Shown here piece by piece: positions 48,867 to 59,429 of a DNA stretch of 64,000 nucleotides. The translations under genes and the position numbers were made by a program. This DNA comes from Cranoglanis bouderius (Eukaryota; Chordata; Actinopteri; Siluriformes; Cranoglanididae), in contig CM042540.1 of NCBI GenBank assembly GCA_023630585.1, positions 15,090,574 through 15,154,573 on the forward strand. Reading direction: 5' to 3'. A model generated the notes under the pieces. It saw only the letters and a list, made by a program, of their open reading frames with translations. It was not told where the DNA came from and ran no database searches. Every line of letters begins with the position of its first letter. Position 1 is the stretch's first letter.

Positions 48867-49190
48867 ACTCTAGTAGGGATCTGAGATCTTTGGATCAGCT
48901 CTTGTTAGCTGTTCCTCACTCTAGACTAAAAACTAAAGGTGACTGTGCTTTTGAGGTTGTTGCTCCCAAATTGTGGAATGCTCTCCTTTTGGATTTAAGA
49001 TCTGTGGACTCATCTGTGAGTGATCATCTTTAAAAAGCAGCTAAAAACCCACTTGTTTAAACTTGCTTTTATCTAATTTGTTTGTTCTTTGTTTTTGTTT
49101 CCTGTTTTGTGTTTTTATATTGTGGATGTTAAGCACTGTGTGACGTCTGTTCTAAAAAGGTGCTATACAAATAAAAATTACTTACTTACC

Positions 49191-49727
49191 TTCTTACATA
49201 GAAATACAGTACATTACCCTAAAAGATTGCATGGGTGGTTAGTCTGAGGCTTTATGAAGAATGCAAACTTTTGTAAAATTATGTAACTTACATTTATTTA
49301 TGGAACTGTTAAATATATAAATATTGTTTTTACAAATTTATATGTACAGTGGCAAAAACAAGTTTCATTCATTACATGTTTCATTACTGCTTTAAGGAGA
49401 ATTTAGTTTTTTATATTAATCATGTAAAACCAAATTCTGGGTTACAAAGATGTACAGATGTCCCAGCTTTTATGAGCTCTGCATTATTCAGTCTGATAAT
49501 GCTAATGTGATAAAAAGACATTTGAGATTTTTAAACGTATTAAATGATTTGGTTTTGGCTTCTCCTTTTGGTCACAGTGGCTTTGCAAAATGAGACAGAA
49601 ACTGGAATACACAGGACTGCTCATGTGCTCATTTAGTTGTTTTTTTAGCATTGTGTGATTGACCCACCACAACTACCTTGGTGTCCATCAACAACCATCA
49701 ATTCCTCTTTCCGTTTCCATTTCTTGT
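49191..49727. other. spacer, likely 3' UTR of the 49728-50771 receptor
   Basis: AT-rich, no repeat or exon recognised. The portion next to 49727 is probably transcribed as 3' UTR on the minus strand. Confidence 0.4.
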
Positions 49728-50771
49728 CTACAAATTACTGGTGCTTAGTTTATTGGTAACAGAAGGCACCCCATTAATAGCCTCTGCAGTAGACTGCTTG
49801 CGTAGCAGCAACTCTCGAAATGATTTACACATGAGGAAGTAGACCAGTGGGTCTAAACACACATTAAATGAAGCCATGAACAGTGTGGCCTCTTTGGCCT
49901 GGAAGAGATGATATTGGGTTTCAGTGCTAAGACTGGTGTTGAACCTCTGGCTCAGTGTGTAGGGCACTCGGTAAAGATGATATGGCACAAAGCAGACAAA
50001 AAACACAGCCAGCAAGCTGAAAATACTTTGGTTAGATTTGCGGCTTGCTTTGCTGCTGCCCCGCTTTACTCTTCGGTAGGATTGGTACACCTGCCAGGCT
50101 ATGGAAGAGTAACAGAAAGACATGAACACAAGTGTCACCCAGAAGATGGCCACAACAGAGTGGACAGAGACGTCATGCCAGTGGCGTCCAAGATTACTTT
50201 TGAGGTCCATGCAGGAGCAGCCCTCTGCAGCAGGCTTGTTGGTCAGCAGTGAGTTGGGGAGCATGCAGAGTAGCATCAGTGCCCAGGTCAGAAACACCAG
50301 ACATCTGGCTACAGTTACCTGCTGCAGGAAAGCGGCAGCACGTACAGAGCAAGGCCGAGGGGAGCATGAGGACGCATGCACGATCTTGACATAGCGCTCC
50401 AGGCTGATGAGGCTCATGAAGATGATGCCTGTATACATGCCTAAGTAGAAGAGCACAGCTGTGTAGCGGCACACCACCACTCTCAGGTACCATCCGCCAA
50501 AGCCTAGGTCACTGGCCACGCGCCAAGGAAAGGAGAACAGCATCAGAAGGTCAGCCACCACCATGTTCTTCAGGTACACCACCAGGCCTGAGGTGCTGGG
50601 TACTCGGAAGAAGATCCATGCTGCCAAGCCATTTAAGATCAGACCAATGGCGCAGGTCAGAGCATAGAGCACTGGGAGACCCACGTGTGTGAATACACTG
50701 TTGAAGTCTGTCCTGTTTCCACTTCTAAGGCCTCCGCAGCCAGAGGGCTGAGTGGTATTGCTGTAGTTCAT
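49728..50771 (-). CDS. P2Y-family receptor, GPR87/P2RY14-like
   Basis: One coding exon, 347 aa, ATG at 50771. Features: N-linked sites in the N-terminus, [20 protein letters not shown] in TM2, [20 protein letters not shown] in TM3 followed by ERYVKIV (regular ERY), LPNSLLTN in TM4, [10 protein letters not shown] in ECL2, [20 protein letters not shown] in TM6 and [21 protein letters not shown] in TM7. The CRYTxVLFYxxMYT block and the NQSI stretch before TM6 are nearest to GPR87; P2RY14 is the alternative. Nearest family members respond to nucleotide sugars or are orphan/lipid-type receptors and couple mainly to Gi. An acceptor (ttcag/gt) lies two bases before the ATG, so a non-coding 5' exon is spliced on; it probably ends at the donor at 51828. 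By order it matches human GPR87. Confidence 0.9.
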   Translation of the reverse strand: MNYSNTTQPSGCGGLRSGNRTDFNSVFTHVGLPVLYALTCAIGLILNGLAAWIFFRVPSTSGLVVYLKNMVVADLLMLFSFPWRVASDLGFGGWYLRVVVCRYTAVLFYLGMYTGIIFMSLISLERYVKIVHASSCSPRPCSVRAAAFLQQVTVARCLVFLTWALMLLCMLPNSLLTNKPAAEGCSCMDLKSNLGRHWHDVSVHSVVAIFWVTLVFMSFCYSSIAWQVYQSYRRVKRGSSKASRKSNQSIFSLLAVFFVCFVPYHLYRVPYTLSQRFNTSLSTETQYHLFQAKEATLFMASFNVCLDPLVYFLMCKSFRELLLRKQSTAEAINGVPSVTNKLSTSNL

Positions 50772-51828
50772 ACCTGAAAAACATCATAAGCCTTATAAAT
50801 GTCTATTTAAATAAACTTTTCACTGTGACATTTTTTTGAGGTTTCCGCTATAGATGCCACATATGACACGTTTCCTTTTTCTCATTTCAGAAGGACAGCT
50901 TAAAATTAAGTATATTGTGAAAGCTATTTCTGTAAGTACTGTCACACTGCACACTCATGGCACCAATGTTACACTGTCAGGATAAATTATGCGGTGATAG
51001 AGAAACAGTTTCTCCTTAATATCCCTATACTGTGAATGAAAAAAGTAAGCACAAGTTCTTTAAGGACACAGCTTAAATGGTTTTGTGCGTGTAATAGAAA
51101 GGATTATGTTTGCAATCACAGCACGATCTTAGCACTTTTGTTTGTTGAAATCTGTTTACATATTACTACATAATCCATTTAATGTGGAAATTTGTCACCA
51201 AGCTCCCCGAGGAAGGAAGCTGCTAATAGATGAGGAGATATAAACATAAGAGAAAGGTTAAATAATTTGGACAGTGTTTATGTTGTTATAGGAATACTGG
51301 AAATAAAGTGTTTTGGAATTTTGGAAATTTTGTCAGTGATGTCAGTTCTTTTAGTATGAATAGTATGCCCTCAAATTATAAACTTCACTGAGCCTCTGAA
51401 TGTTATCAGATCATGCAAAATCGAACTGGAGATATGCAGTGCATGAAAACAACCAAACTACATTCAAATAGATTTTCATGTAATATTGTACTGTTTGTAG
51501 CATTATGTGTAACTAAATACAAACCCAAAATAACATAGTTATATTATACAAATATGCTTTAAGTACCAGTTAAATAAATAAGCCTTAATATTCTTCAGCT
51601 TAATGAATATTTATATTATTACTAGTATTTATTTAAGATTTGTGTCTCTAATAGTGCTTTGCAAAATATAGCAATGTGTCATTTTGTATCATCACCTCAA
51701 ACAGTACTTCAAACTAAAAACAACACACTATTGCCCCATACAAGACTAAAATTTTAGTGATCTCATCAAATTAAAATAAAATACAAATTCTGAAAATTGT
51801 TCAGAAGTATCATAAAATGATACTAACC

Positions 51829-51975
51829 TTGAGAGCAGCAAACAGGCAAACTGTGCTGAGATTAGGATTGTCACTGTGTTCGATCCTCTGTAAGAAGGAT
51901 GTATGAGGCAGGAGGGAATCGAACAGCAGATAATATCTTACTTCTTTGTGGGTGGACTCTGCTTATAAACAACAC
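51829..51975 (-). promoter_or_regulatory. likely 5' non-coding exon and TATA region of the 49728-50771 receptor
   Basis: On the minus strand a good donor (caag/gttagt) ends a putative non-coding exon at 51828/51829. About 130 bases upstream the minus strand reads gtttataagcag (51960-51971), a TATA-like box. P2Y-cluster receptor genes usually have such a short leader exon separated from the coding exon. Inferred; transcript data would be needed. Confidence 0.4.
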
Positions 51976-51999
51976 CACTGAGCATGATAATGCTTGCAC

Positions 52000-52427
52000 A
52001 AATAAGGACACACATACAGGAACAGTCCTCTGAGCTTGCTGTTTTACTTCTATTTCCTCTTCTCTTCTTAATCCCTGGTGTGAGCTTTTCACTCAGAAAG
52101 AAAACACAAACATGGTCCAGTCTTTTTCTGGTTGTCTTTCATAGCAGCTGTGTGCTCCATCTTTGCTCAGTTTTGAAACTTTTCCCACACACTTTCCTGT
52201 TCTGTTTCTCTTTATAAGAGCCATCCCCTGCAGAGCTTGGTGGGAGTGTGTGGGGGGATGTTCATTGGGGGCAAAAGAAGAATGAAAAGTCATGTTGTCT
52301 GTCATTTTGTTTCCTTCCTGTAATACCCCAGCCCCATGGAATAAATATTCCTCCAGAATGACCCTCATTCTTCTGTAAGGCATTGAATTTGAGAATACAG
52401 TTTATAAACCATAGAAATAGAGACACA

Positions 52428-52481
<54 letters not shown>

Positions 52482-54600
52482 GTTCTCAACATTTGCAGAC
52501 TCATGAAGCCATGCACACCAGTCTATATGTCTATTAGTATTATTACTTGTTCTTTGATAAATGCAAGTAGTGTTTCAAATGCTGGTTGAATGCTTCCTCA
52601 TTACTGATTCGTCAGGAGTCAGGAGATCTTTACGCTTATAGCGGAAGCTATAAATATTGAATTGTTGCTTTTTTTGCAGCACCAATTACATCACACCATA
52701 CAGAGATTACTGGAGATAAATGAATGAATAATGCATCATATCATCACAGAAACGTTTCTAGTGGAACAAGACAAAAGCTCATACCAAACCTCTTTGGCCA
52801 AAACAACTTGTTTCTTTGGAAACTGTGTATTAGTTGCAGTTTATACCAAGTCTACGATGGTGCGGTACTTCCTGTCTTTTAAAGAGCTAAGTGTCACATC
52901 CTAATAACAAAGTCACATGGCCATGTATGAGCTAGCTGAGTTCCAGGTGAATGATTTTGCTTCTTACATATAAACTGAACCTTAAAGGTCGGCTTATAGC
53001 AAGCAATAAATAAATAAATAAATAAAAATAAACCCACTAGCAGATGTACAATGTGTGACAACTAGCAAACTGCTTGTGGTAAACTAGCAAACTAGTGGTA
53101 AAACTAGGGGTAAAACGTCACCGTAAAATTTGCTGACTTCTATCCTGAACATATTATGCTGTTATAAAAGAAACAAAACAATTCTAAACAAAAAGATCAC
53201 TGTAGACAGCACAAAGGCATATGTTGGTGCCTCAAAACTCCAGGGATCTGAATTCAATCCTGAGCTCAGGTTGCTGTCTGTGCAGAGTTTCATTCTGTGT
53301 TTTCCCCATATCTATGTGGCTTTACTCTGCTTTGTGCCAAGTGCTTCCTGCTAGATCAGTGGTTACCAGTCCTGGAATACCACTGCCCTGCTCTAATACA
53401 CCTGATACATAGACACTTGAACACATGGCTCTATACTGAGATAGAAGTGTGTTCATGCCAGCCTGGGTTCCTTTTTTATTATTAACCCTCTTCCATAATC
53501 CGGACAATCAACGGGGTTGTTCTTGCTGGAGTTTATGACACACAATCAAACAATGGGTTTTGGCAAATAAGCGAGCAAAGAAAATAATGAATGAAGCATT
53601 TTGATGTCACTGATACCAGTTGGGTTTTGTGAACCTTTTTTTGTTGTCTCAACAGTAGAATATTTTCATATCCAGGCCTCAACACATTTCCACCTCCTCT
53701 TATGACAGTGTTCTTGGCTACATGCCATCTCACTTCAAAATATATGTAGACATCAACTCTGTCTGTTTTCCCATGACTGTGATGACCCTAAGCTCTTCCT
53801 GTTTCTGGATGTGCAAATCTTCTCATTTTCACTGTTATGATAAATCACCCTGTTTCTCTTTCATGTTGTTGTATCAAAGATCTAGCAACTGTGCCTAATG
53901 CCTACACACATTTTAGACAGTGCTTAAATAGACCTAGTTTAAAATCTGTGCTTCTTGATAAACAGTGCCACAATCTCATAAACAGAATGAAGGAGGATGA
54001 TCATGCATACTCAAATATCTGCTTGCAAGATACATTTCATGTTTATATTTATTCAGCTGGCAGGTGCTTTAATCCAAAGTGACTTAAAATTGAACTGAGC
54101 AGGTGAGGGTTAAGAATCAGTACCACAATTCACAATCATCACAATCAGTAGTCCAGAGCCCTGACTAGTCTAACTTCTTACTGCAGCAACCAACATGGAG
54201 GGCAATTCATTGGAAATACATCAGTGGCTTTAAGAGCAAGTGTCATTTCCTTTCATGACATTATTTTTCAACATTACAGATGGTCCTCTCTCAACATTAC
54301 AGATGGTCCTCTCTCATGCTCTAATTGCATGTATAGTGAACAACTTTTGATATTACAAACTTGGCAAAAACAGCAGACATGTTTAATGAATGATTTCTTG
54401 TGCATATAGTACTGTTAAAATACACAAAGTCTAAAACATATATGATAATGAGCAAATAGAGTGTTTTTGAAAGTGTTATTCATTATCAAGATTAAGATCT
54501 CTCTCTAGTTCCAAGGCACTTGTCTACAGAAGGAAATGTTATATATGTGTGAATCAGTAGCATATTTGCTTAACCTTAACATAAAACCTAACAACGACCT
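52000..54600. other. intergenic: microsatellite and repeat pieces, no gene
   Basis: Holds an (ATT)n array (52432-52482), a partial SINE (53225-53340), the start of a fold-back repeat ('cagtggttaccagtcctggaatacc', 53357), a retroposon piece (54035-54110) and a 23-bp tandem duplication (54268-54313). No exon recognised. Confidence 0.45.
52432..52482. repeat. (ATT)17 microsatellite
   Basis: Uninterrupted trinucleotide array. Confidence 0.95.
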
Positions 54601-54624
54601 AAACAGACCTAACAGCATATTTTC

Positions 54625-55205
54625 TTAATGCACTTGCCACTTTAATAGGAACACCTGTACCCCTACTCATTCATGCAATTATCCAGTCAGCCAGTGATGT
54701 AGCAGCAGTGCAGTGCATAAAATCATGCGGATGCAGATGAAAATATTTCAGTTAATGTTCACATCAAACATCAGAATGGGCAAAAAATGAGATCTCAGTG
54801 ACTTTGACCGTGGCATGGCTGTTGGTGCCAGATGGATTTGTTTGAGTATTTCAGAATCTGATGATCTTTCAGAAACTGAAAATCTTGGGATTTTCACCAA
54901 CAACAGTCTCGAGTTTACACTGAATGGTGTCTAAAAAAAAAAAAAAAGAAAAGAAAGAAAGAAAAACATACAGTGAGGTCAGAGGAAAATGGCTAGACTG
55001 GTCTGAGCTGACAGACAGTCAACAGTAACACAAATAATCACTCTTTACAAGAGCAGAAAAAAAGCATCTCAGAATGCACAGTTGAACCAACAGCAGAAGA
55101 CCATGTTGGGTTCCTGTCAGCAATGAATGGTAAATGATCTGCACTTATATAGCACGTTTTAACCTTCATGGTTCACAAAGCACTTTACACTGTGTCTCAT
55201 TCACC

Positions 55206-55240
<35 letters not shown>

Positions 55241-55595
55241 CCCCACACCAATGGCAGCTGAGCTACCATGCAAGACACTTGCCTGCCAGCAGGGGTTCAG
55301 TGTCTTGCCCAAGGACACTCCAGCACATGGAGTCATGTGGGCTGGGAATCAAACCGCCAACCCTACAATTAGTGGACAACCCACTCTACCAACTGAGCCA
55401 CAGCCGCCAATCAAGGAATAGGAATCTGAGGCTACAGTGGGCACAGGCTTACTGATACTGACAGTGTGAGATTGGTGTTTTTTCAGTCTTCAAATATTTG
55501 GCATGCTGTGCGTTCTGGGAGGCTTTTCTCCTCAAAGTCACTGAAATCACATTTTTCCCATTCTGATGTCTGATGTTAACATTAAATGATGTTAA
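54625..55595. mobile_element. rearranged Tc1/mariner remnant with an inserted SINE
   Basis: 'caatgcac...ataaaatcatgcggatgcag', 'ttcagttaatgttcacatcaaacatcagaatgggc', 'ctcagtgactttgaccgtggcatg' and 'gggattttcaccaacaacagtctcgagtttacac' are the 5' half of a common fish Tc1-type element. The block 54755-54812 recurs inverted at 55533-55590 ('aaagtcactgaaatcacatttttcccattctgatgtctgatgttaacatt'). A separate repeat (55125-55420) interrupts it, and the parent sequence resumes at 55427 ('ggaatctgaggctacagtgggcacaggct'). Confidence 0.75.
55125..55420 (+). repeat. retroposon insertion with (CA)n
   Basis: Runs from 'tctgcacttatatagcacgttttaac...caaagcactttacactgtgtctcattcaccc', through (CA)n at 55213-55240, to 'tgccagcaggggttcagtgtcttgcccaaggacactccagcac' and 'ctctaccaactgagccacagccgcc', the typical form of a tRNA-ended fish SINE. 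Lies inside the Tc1 remnant. Confidence 0.75.
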
Positions 55596-55653
55596 AGTGG
55601 GTCATGAGTGTCAGAAAGAAAATGACCTCATATGTGAGAGACATATGTCTACC

Positions 55654-55655
<2 letters not shown>

Positions 55656-55737
<82 letters not shown>
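55656..55737. repeat. (GT)n microsatellite, about 82 bp
   Basis: Uninterrupted GT array; the two Cys/Val-repeat ORFs across it are artefacts. Confidence 0.97.
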
Positions 55738-55740
<3 letters not shown>

Positions 55741-56380
55741 GCGTATGTGCCCTTGTGGGCCCCCATGAGGAGAACTGCTTTTTTTTGTAGCTTTTATTTT
55801 AATAAAAAACTGAAAAAAGCCTTTTTGTTTGTTTGTTTACTGAGGTTAAGGTTAGGTTTATCGTTTGGTGTAGCATAGAATTAATTAGCAGCATTTATAA
55901 TCTCAATAGAAGGAGTATGCATGTTACAAGTGTGTTCATGTGTGCATGCGTATGGTCAGGAAAGACAGAGGACAGAGAGGAACTATATGACAAAGACATC
56001 CTTGGGGAAAACAAGAGTAAAAAGAGTAAAACAAACTCAAACAAAGGAGGATGTAAGGAAGACACATCAAACAGACTAAATTTATGAACTGCATCCTGAC
56101 AATAAAGTCCTTGGGGATTCACCTTGTTCAAATAACCAACTTTCAAAAGCAATAAAGTGTCAACAACAAGGCTTTGGAAATTGATATCATGGCAGAGTGA
56201 CTTGTGGGAGTTAAAAATAGTGCTTTATCAACTCCAAAACTTTAGTGCTATAACTACTGTATGTTTAATATTAATTCTCCTGTGAGGTGACGAGCTGACT
56301 ACAGATCAACCAAAGGCACAAGAAAATGAAAACTATTTTTACTGACTGTTAATTTACGGTTTGCGAGATGGCATCTTGTG

Positions 56381-57714
56381 TACAGTTGCAATCAAAATTA
56401 TTCAACCCCCAATGTAAATCAGGTTTATTGTCAAAATTTACAGACTTTCAGCTGTTTGCAATGAACAAATGAAACAAATCAACTGAAAATGAAACTTATA
56501 ATTATAATTAAACTTCTCCAGTCTCAAAATTATTCATCCCCCTGAATAGAATCCCTCACAACAACACAAATATGCAAAACAGGTGTTGTCTCAAGTACAC
56601 TTGATGCAACTAATCAAAGGCTTCATTAATTGCACCAAGTGTGCTTGAGCTGGAACACATGAAATACCTGAACTGGCTAGGGGCAGAAAATACATGAACT
56701 ACCTGCACGGGGCAGAAAAAGGAAGCTATCAACGGCTGCAACCAGATCTCTGAGAAGGCAGGTTGTGAAAAACCCTCGAGTGACTGCAAAAGACCTGCAG
56801 CAAGACTTGGTGGCAACAGGCACTGAGGTTTCGCTGAGCACAGTATGGTATGTACTAAACGCGAAGGTTTCCATGCCAGAACTCCAAGACGTAAACCACT
56901 ACTGACCCAAAAGTACAAGAAAAGTCAGCTCAAAATCATATAAATAAGCCAGAGAAGTTTTGGGATTCTGTTCTGTGGAGCGATGAAACATAACTGGAAC
57001 TTCTCGGCATGATGGATCAGCTGTATGTCTGGAGAAAACAGAATGAAAAAAGAGCACTCTGTCCACAGTCAAGCATGGTGGTGGCTCTGTGGTGCTCTGG
57101 GGCTGCTTTGCATCCTCTGGCACTGGAAACCTGCAGCGTCTGGAAGGCAAGATGGATTCATTGAAGTATCAGGAAATCCTAGGAGAAAACGTCATACCAA
57201 CTGTGAGGAAACTTGGGCGTCATTGGACCTTCTAACAGGACAATGATCCCAAGCATACCTCAAATTCCACCAAGGCTTGGTTGCAGAAGAAGTCCTGGAA
57301 GATTCTACAGGGCCATCACAGTCACCTGACTTGAACCCCATAGAAAATCGCAAACCCAAGAATATTACTGAACTGGAGGCCATTGCTCATGAGGAACGAG
57401 CTAAGATTCCTCAGTAACGCTGCCAGAAGCTGGTGTCTGGCTGTGCATCTCGTTTGCAGCAGGTCATAACCGCAAAAGGGCGCTCTACTAAGTACTAAAG
57501 ATGCTTGCCATGATGGGGTTGAATAATTCTGAGACTGGAGAAGTCATTATAAGTTGGATTTTCAGTTGAATTTGGGGAAACCACTTGAAGCATTCATTGT
57601 GTTGAACTATTTCAATTGCTTTTGTTTGATTTGTTCATTGCAAACAGCTGAAAGCTGAAATTTTGACAATAAACCTGATTTGCAATGGGGGTTGAATAAT
57701 TTTGATTGCAACTA
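56381..57714 (+). mobile_element. Tc1-like transposon, 1.3 kb, with both ends
   Basis: Left end TACAGTTGCAATCAAAATTA, and the right end's inverse starts TAGTTGCAATCAAAATTATT. Further in, 'aggtttattgtcaaaatttacagactttcagctgtttgcaatgaacaaatg' matches the inverse near 57618-57680. The 'ttctccagtctcaaaattattc' motif is present at both sides. Confidence 0.87.
56690..57500 (+). pseudogene. Tc1 transposase pseudogene
   Basis: Pieces in several frames: RRQVVKNPRVTAKDLQQDLV, TEVSLSTVWYVLN, 'gttctgtggagcgatgaaac' (the WSDET first-Asp block), 'aagcatggtggtggctctgtggtgctctgg' (HGGGS-type block), 'aggacaatgatcccaagcatacc' (DNDPKHT) and 'tcacctgacttgaaccccatagaaaa' (SPDLNPIEN). Many frameshifts. Confidence 0.75.
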
Positions 57715-57837
57715 TATGGGTATGTCATATGTACATTCATTTATAAATTGTAATGACCTTTGGTGACTTGTATTTACTTAAAATGCTTGAAATAAAAATC
57801 CACATTCATGATAAGCAAAAATAATTAAGGGGAGGTA

Positions 57838-58165
57838 CACTATATGGCCAAAGGTTTGTGGACACCTGACCATCACACCCATGTGTGCTTTCTGAACATA
57901 CCATTGCAGATTTAGTCCTTCCTTTCCTGTTATAATAACCTCCACTCAAGTTCTTCCACTCCAATGTTGGCAAACCCTCTGTTCATAGAGCTCACTTTGT
58001 GCACAGGGGCATTGTCATGCTGGAACATTTTTGGTTAGTTCCAGTGAAGAGAAGTTGTAATGTTTCAGCATACAAAAACATTAACTGTGTGCTTCTCATT
58101 TTGTGGCAACAGTTTGGGGAAGGAGCACATATAGCTGTGATAGTTAGATGTCCTCAAACCAAACA
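57838..58165 (+). mobile_element. internally deleted Tc1/mariner remnant
   Basis: 'tacactatatggccaaaggtttgtggacacctgaccatcacacccatgtg' is the classic terminal repeat. The inside has 'ctttgtgcacaggggcattgtcatgctggaac' and 'gtgtgcttctcattttgtggcaac'. Same family as 44975-45480, with the central part lost and no clear right terminal repeat. Confidence 0.7.
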
Positions 58166-59429
58166 AAAATTTCTAGGATTTGACATCATCTCATTTAAAA
58201 GTTTATGCATATAATCTCTTAATCTTTGAGCTCTCCATAAGCATGTAATGCAGAATAACCGAATCAAAATGCACAGTTTACATTGTCTGCTTACATCATG
58301 AATAGCTTGTTCTGACATTATCGCAAATCATGATGCAGTGTGATGTGATGATATTGATTACTTAACCGTTATAGGTAATAAGTTTCTTTATAGATTCATT
58401 TTCATTCATCTATTTATGTATTTAGAATGTATATTGCTCAAGCATTTCAGCCATTATTACAATGCATTCTTAGTATGCAGTTATACTCTTTGTAAACATT
58501 GACATTATTTGCTGGGGCATTTTTGTGGAGCAGACAAAAGTAACAAACTGAAATTAGAACAAAATAAATTAGTTTATTCTGTAAATATCTTTATTAATAT
58601 TTCGGCACAAAACAGTTATGTACATACATAGGACATTAGTTCATATTAAATACATATATTAAATACAACTTAAATCATACAATATAACGTCCAAATTAGT
58701 ACTGCATTAATATACTGTACATCTATATGATCATAAATATAAATAACATAATATGAATAACAATCAAAATCAGAACAACATAGAAATGTATGCCATAATT
58801 AAATGCTTTACATTCATAAGTAAACATGCCCATACATACAATTTTATAACAAATTTATAACAATATGCAGTGCATACACATAGAGTTCTACTTTCTGTGC
58901 TAATTATGAAATCCCTGTTGAAAAGCTTTACACAATGTTTCACTGATAAATATTTCTTATGTTTCTGCTTTCTCCAACCTTGTCCTGACATTGAGAGTGC
59001 AGTTAGTGACCTCTTGTGTATTGTAATAGTAAAACATAAAGTTCAGCTTAAAACATTTTCGGCAGGTAAAAACAATAAAAATCATTTTGCTTGTGGTGAA
59101 GAATTGTAAGCTTTCAACTCCTTTCATTTTCCTGCATATGTGGCACTGTGTTTTATCTCCACTGAAGTGGAGATACTGAAGCACTGAATCAGTGATATTT
59201 ATGTACTAAAAATAGAAAATTCAGTATCAAACAAATACATATGAAATGTAAATGTTGAGCTCTACTAAACTGGTGTTGTGCCCTGGGTTGCACCTTGAGA
59301 GCAGAGGGAACAGGACGGACCCACCAAAGAAGGGCTGCGTCTCTCTGCACAATTCCAGATGCAGGAATTATCCAACATAATTGTGTAGGCACCACATCCA
59401 TAGAAAAGTGAAGGTGCATATAATCTGTT
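58166..59429. other. spacer, probably 3' UTR of the TM4SF gene in its right part
   Basis: No exon or repeat recognised. Minus-strand AATAAA candidates are the TTTATT at 58573 and 58590, which would give a 3' UTR of roughly 0.85 kb. Inferred. Confidence 0.4.

Larger units (their letters stand above)
46621..49190 (+). mobile_element. L2-type LINE, 5'-truncated and split by a Tc1 copy
   Basis: The left piece (to about 47900) encodes a non-LTR reverse transcriptase. The right piece (48867-49190) encodes the usual L2 C-terminus (RDLRSLDQLLLAVPHSRLKT...EVVAPKLWNALLL) and ends in 'gtgctatacaaataaaaattacttactta', an L2-type tail. Between them is a truncated Tc1 (47905-48866), and several hundred bases of LINE sequence are missing. 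Confidence 0.85.

Noticed and set aside
50122..50394. Plus- and minus-strand ORFs inside the 49728-50771 receptor
   Set aside because: Out-of-frame shadows of the GPCR exon.
55573..55878. Cys-Val repeat ORF of 101 aa
   Set aside because: Translation of the (GT)n microsatellite.
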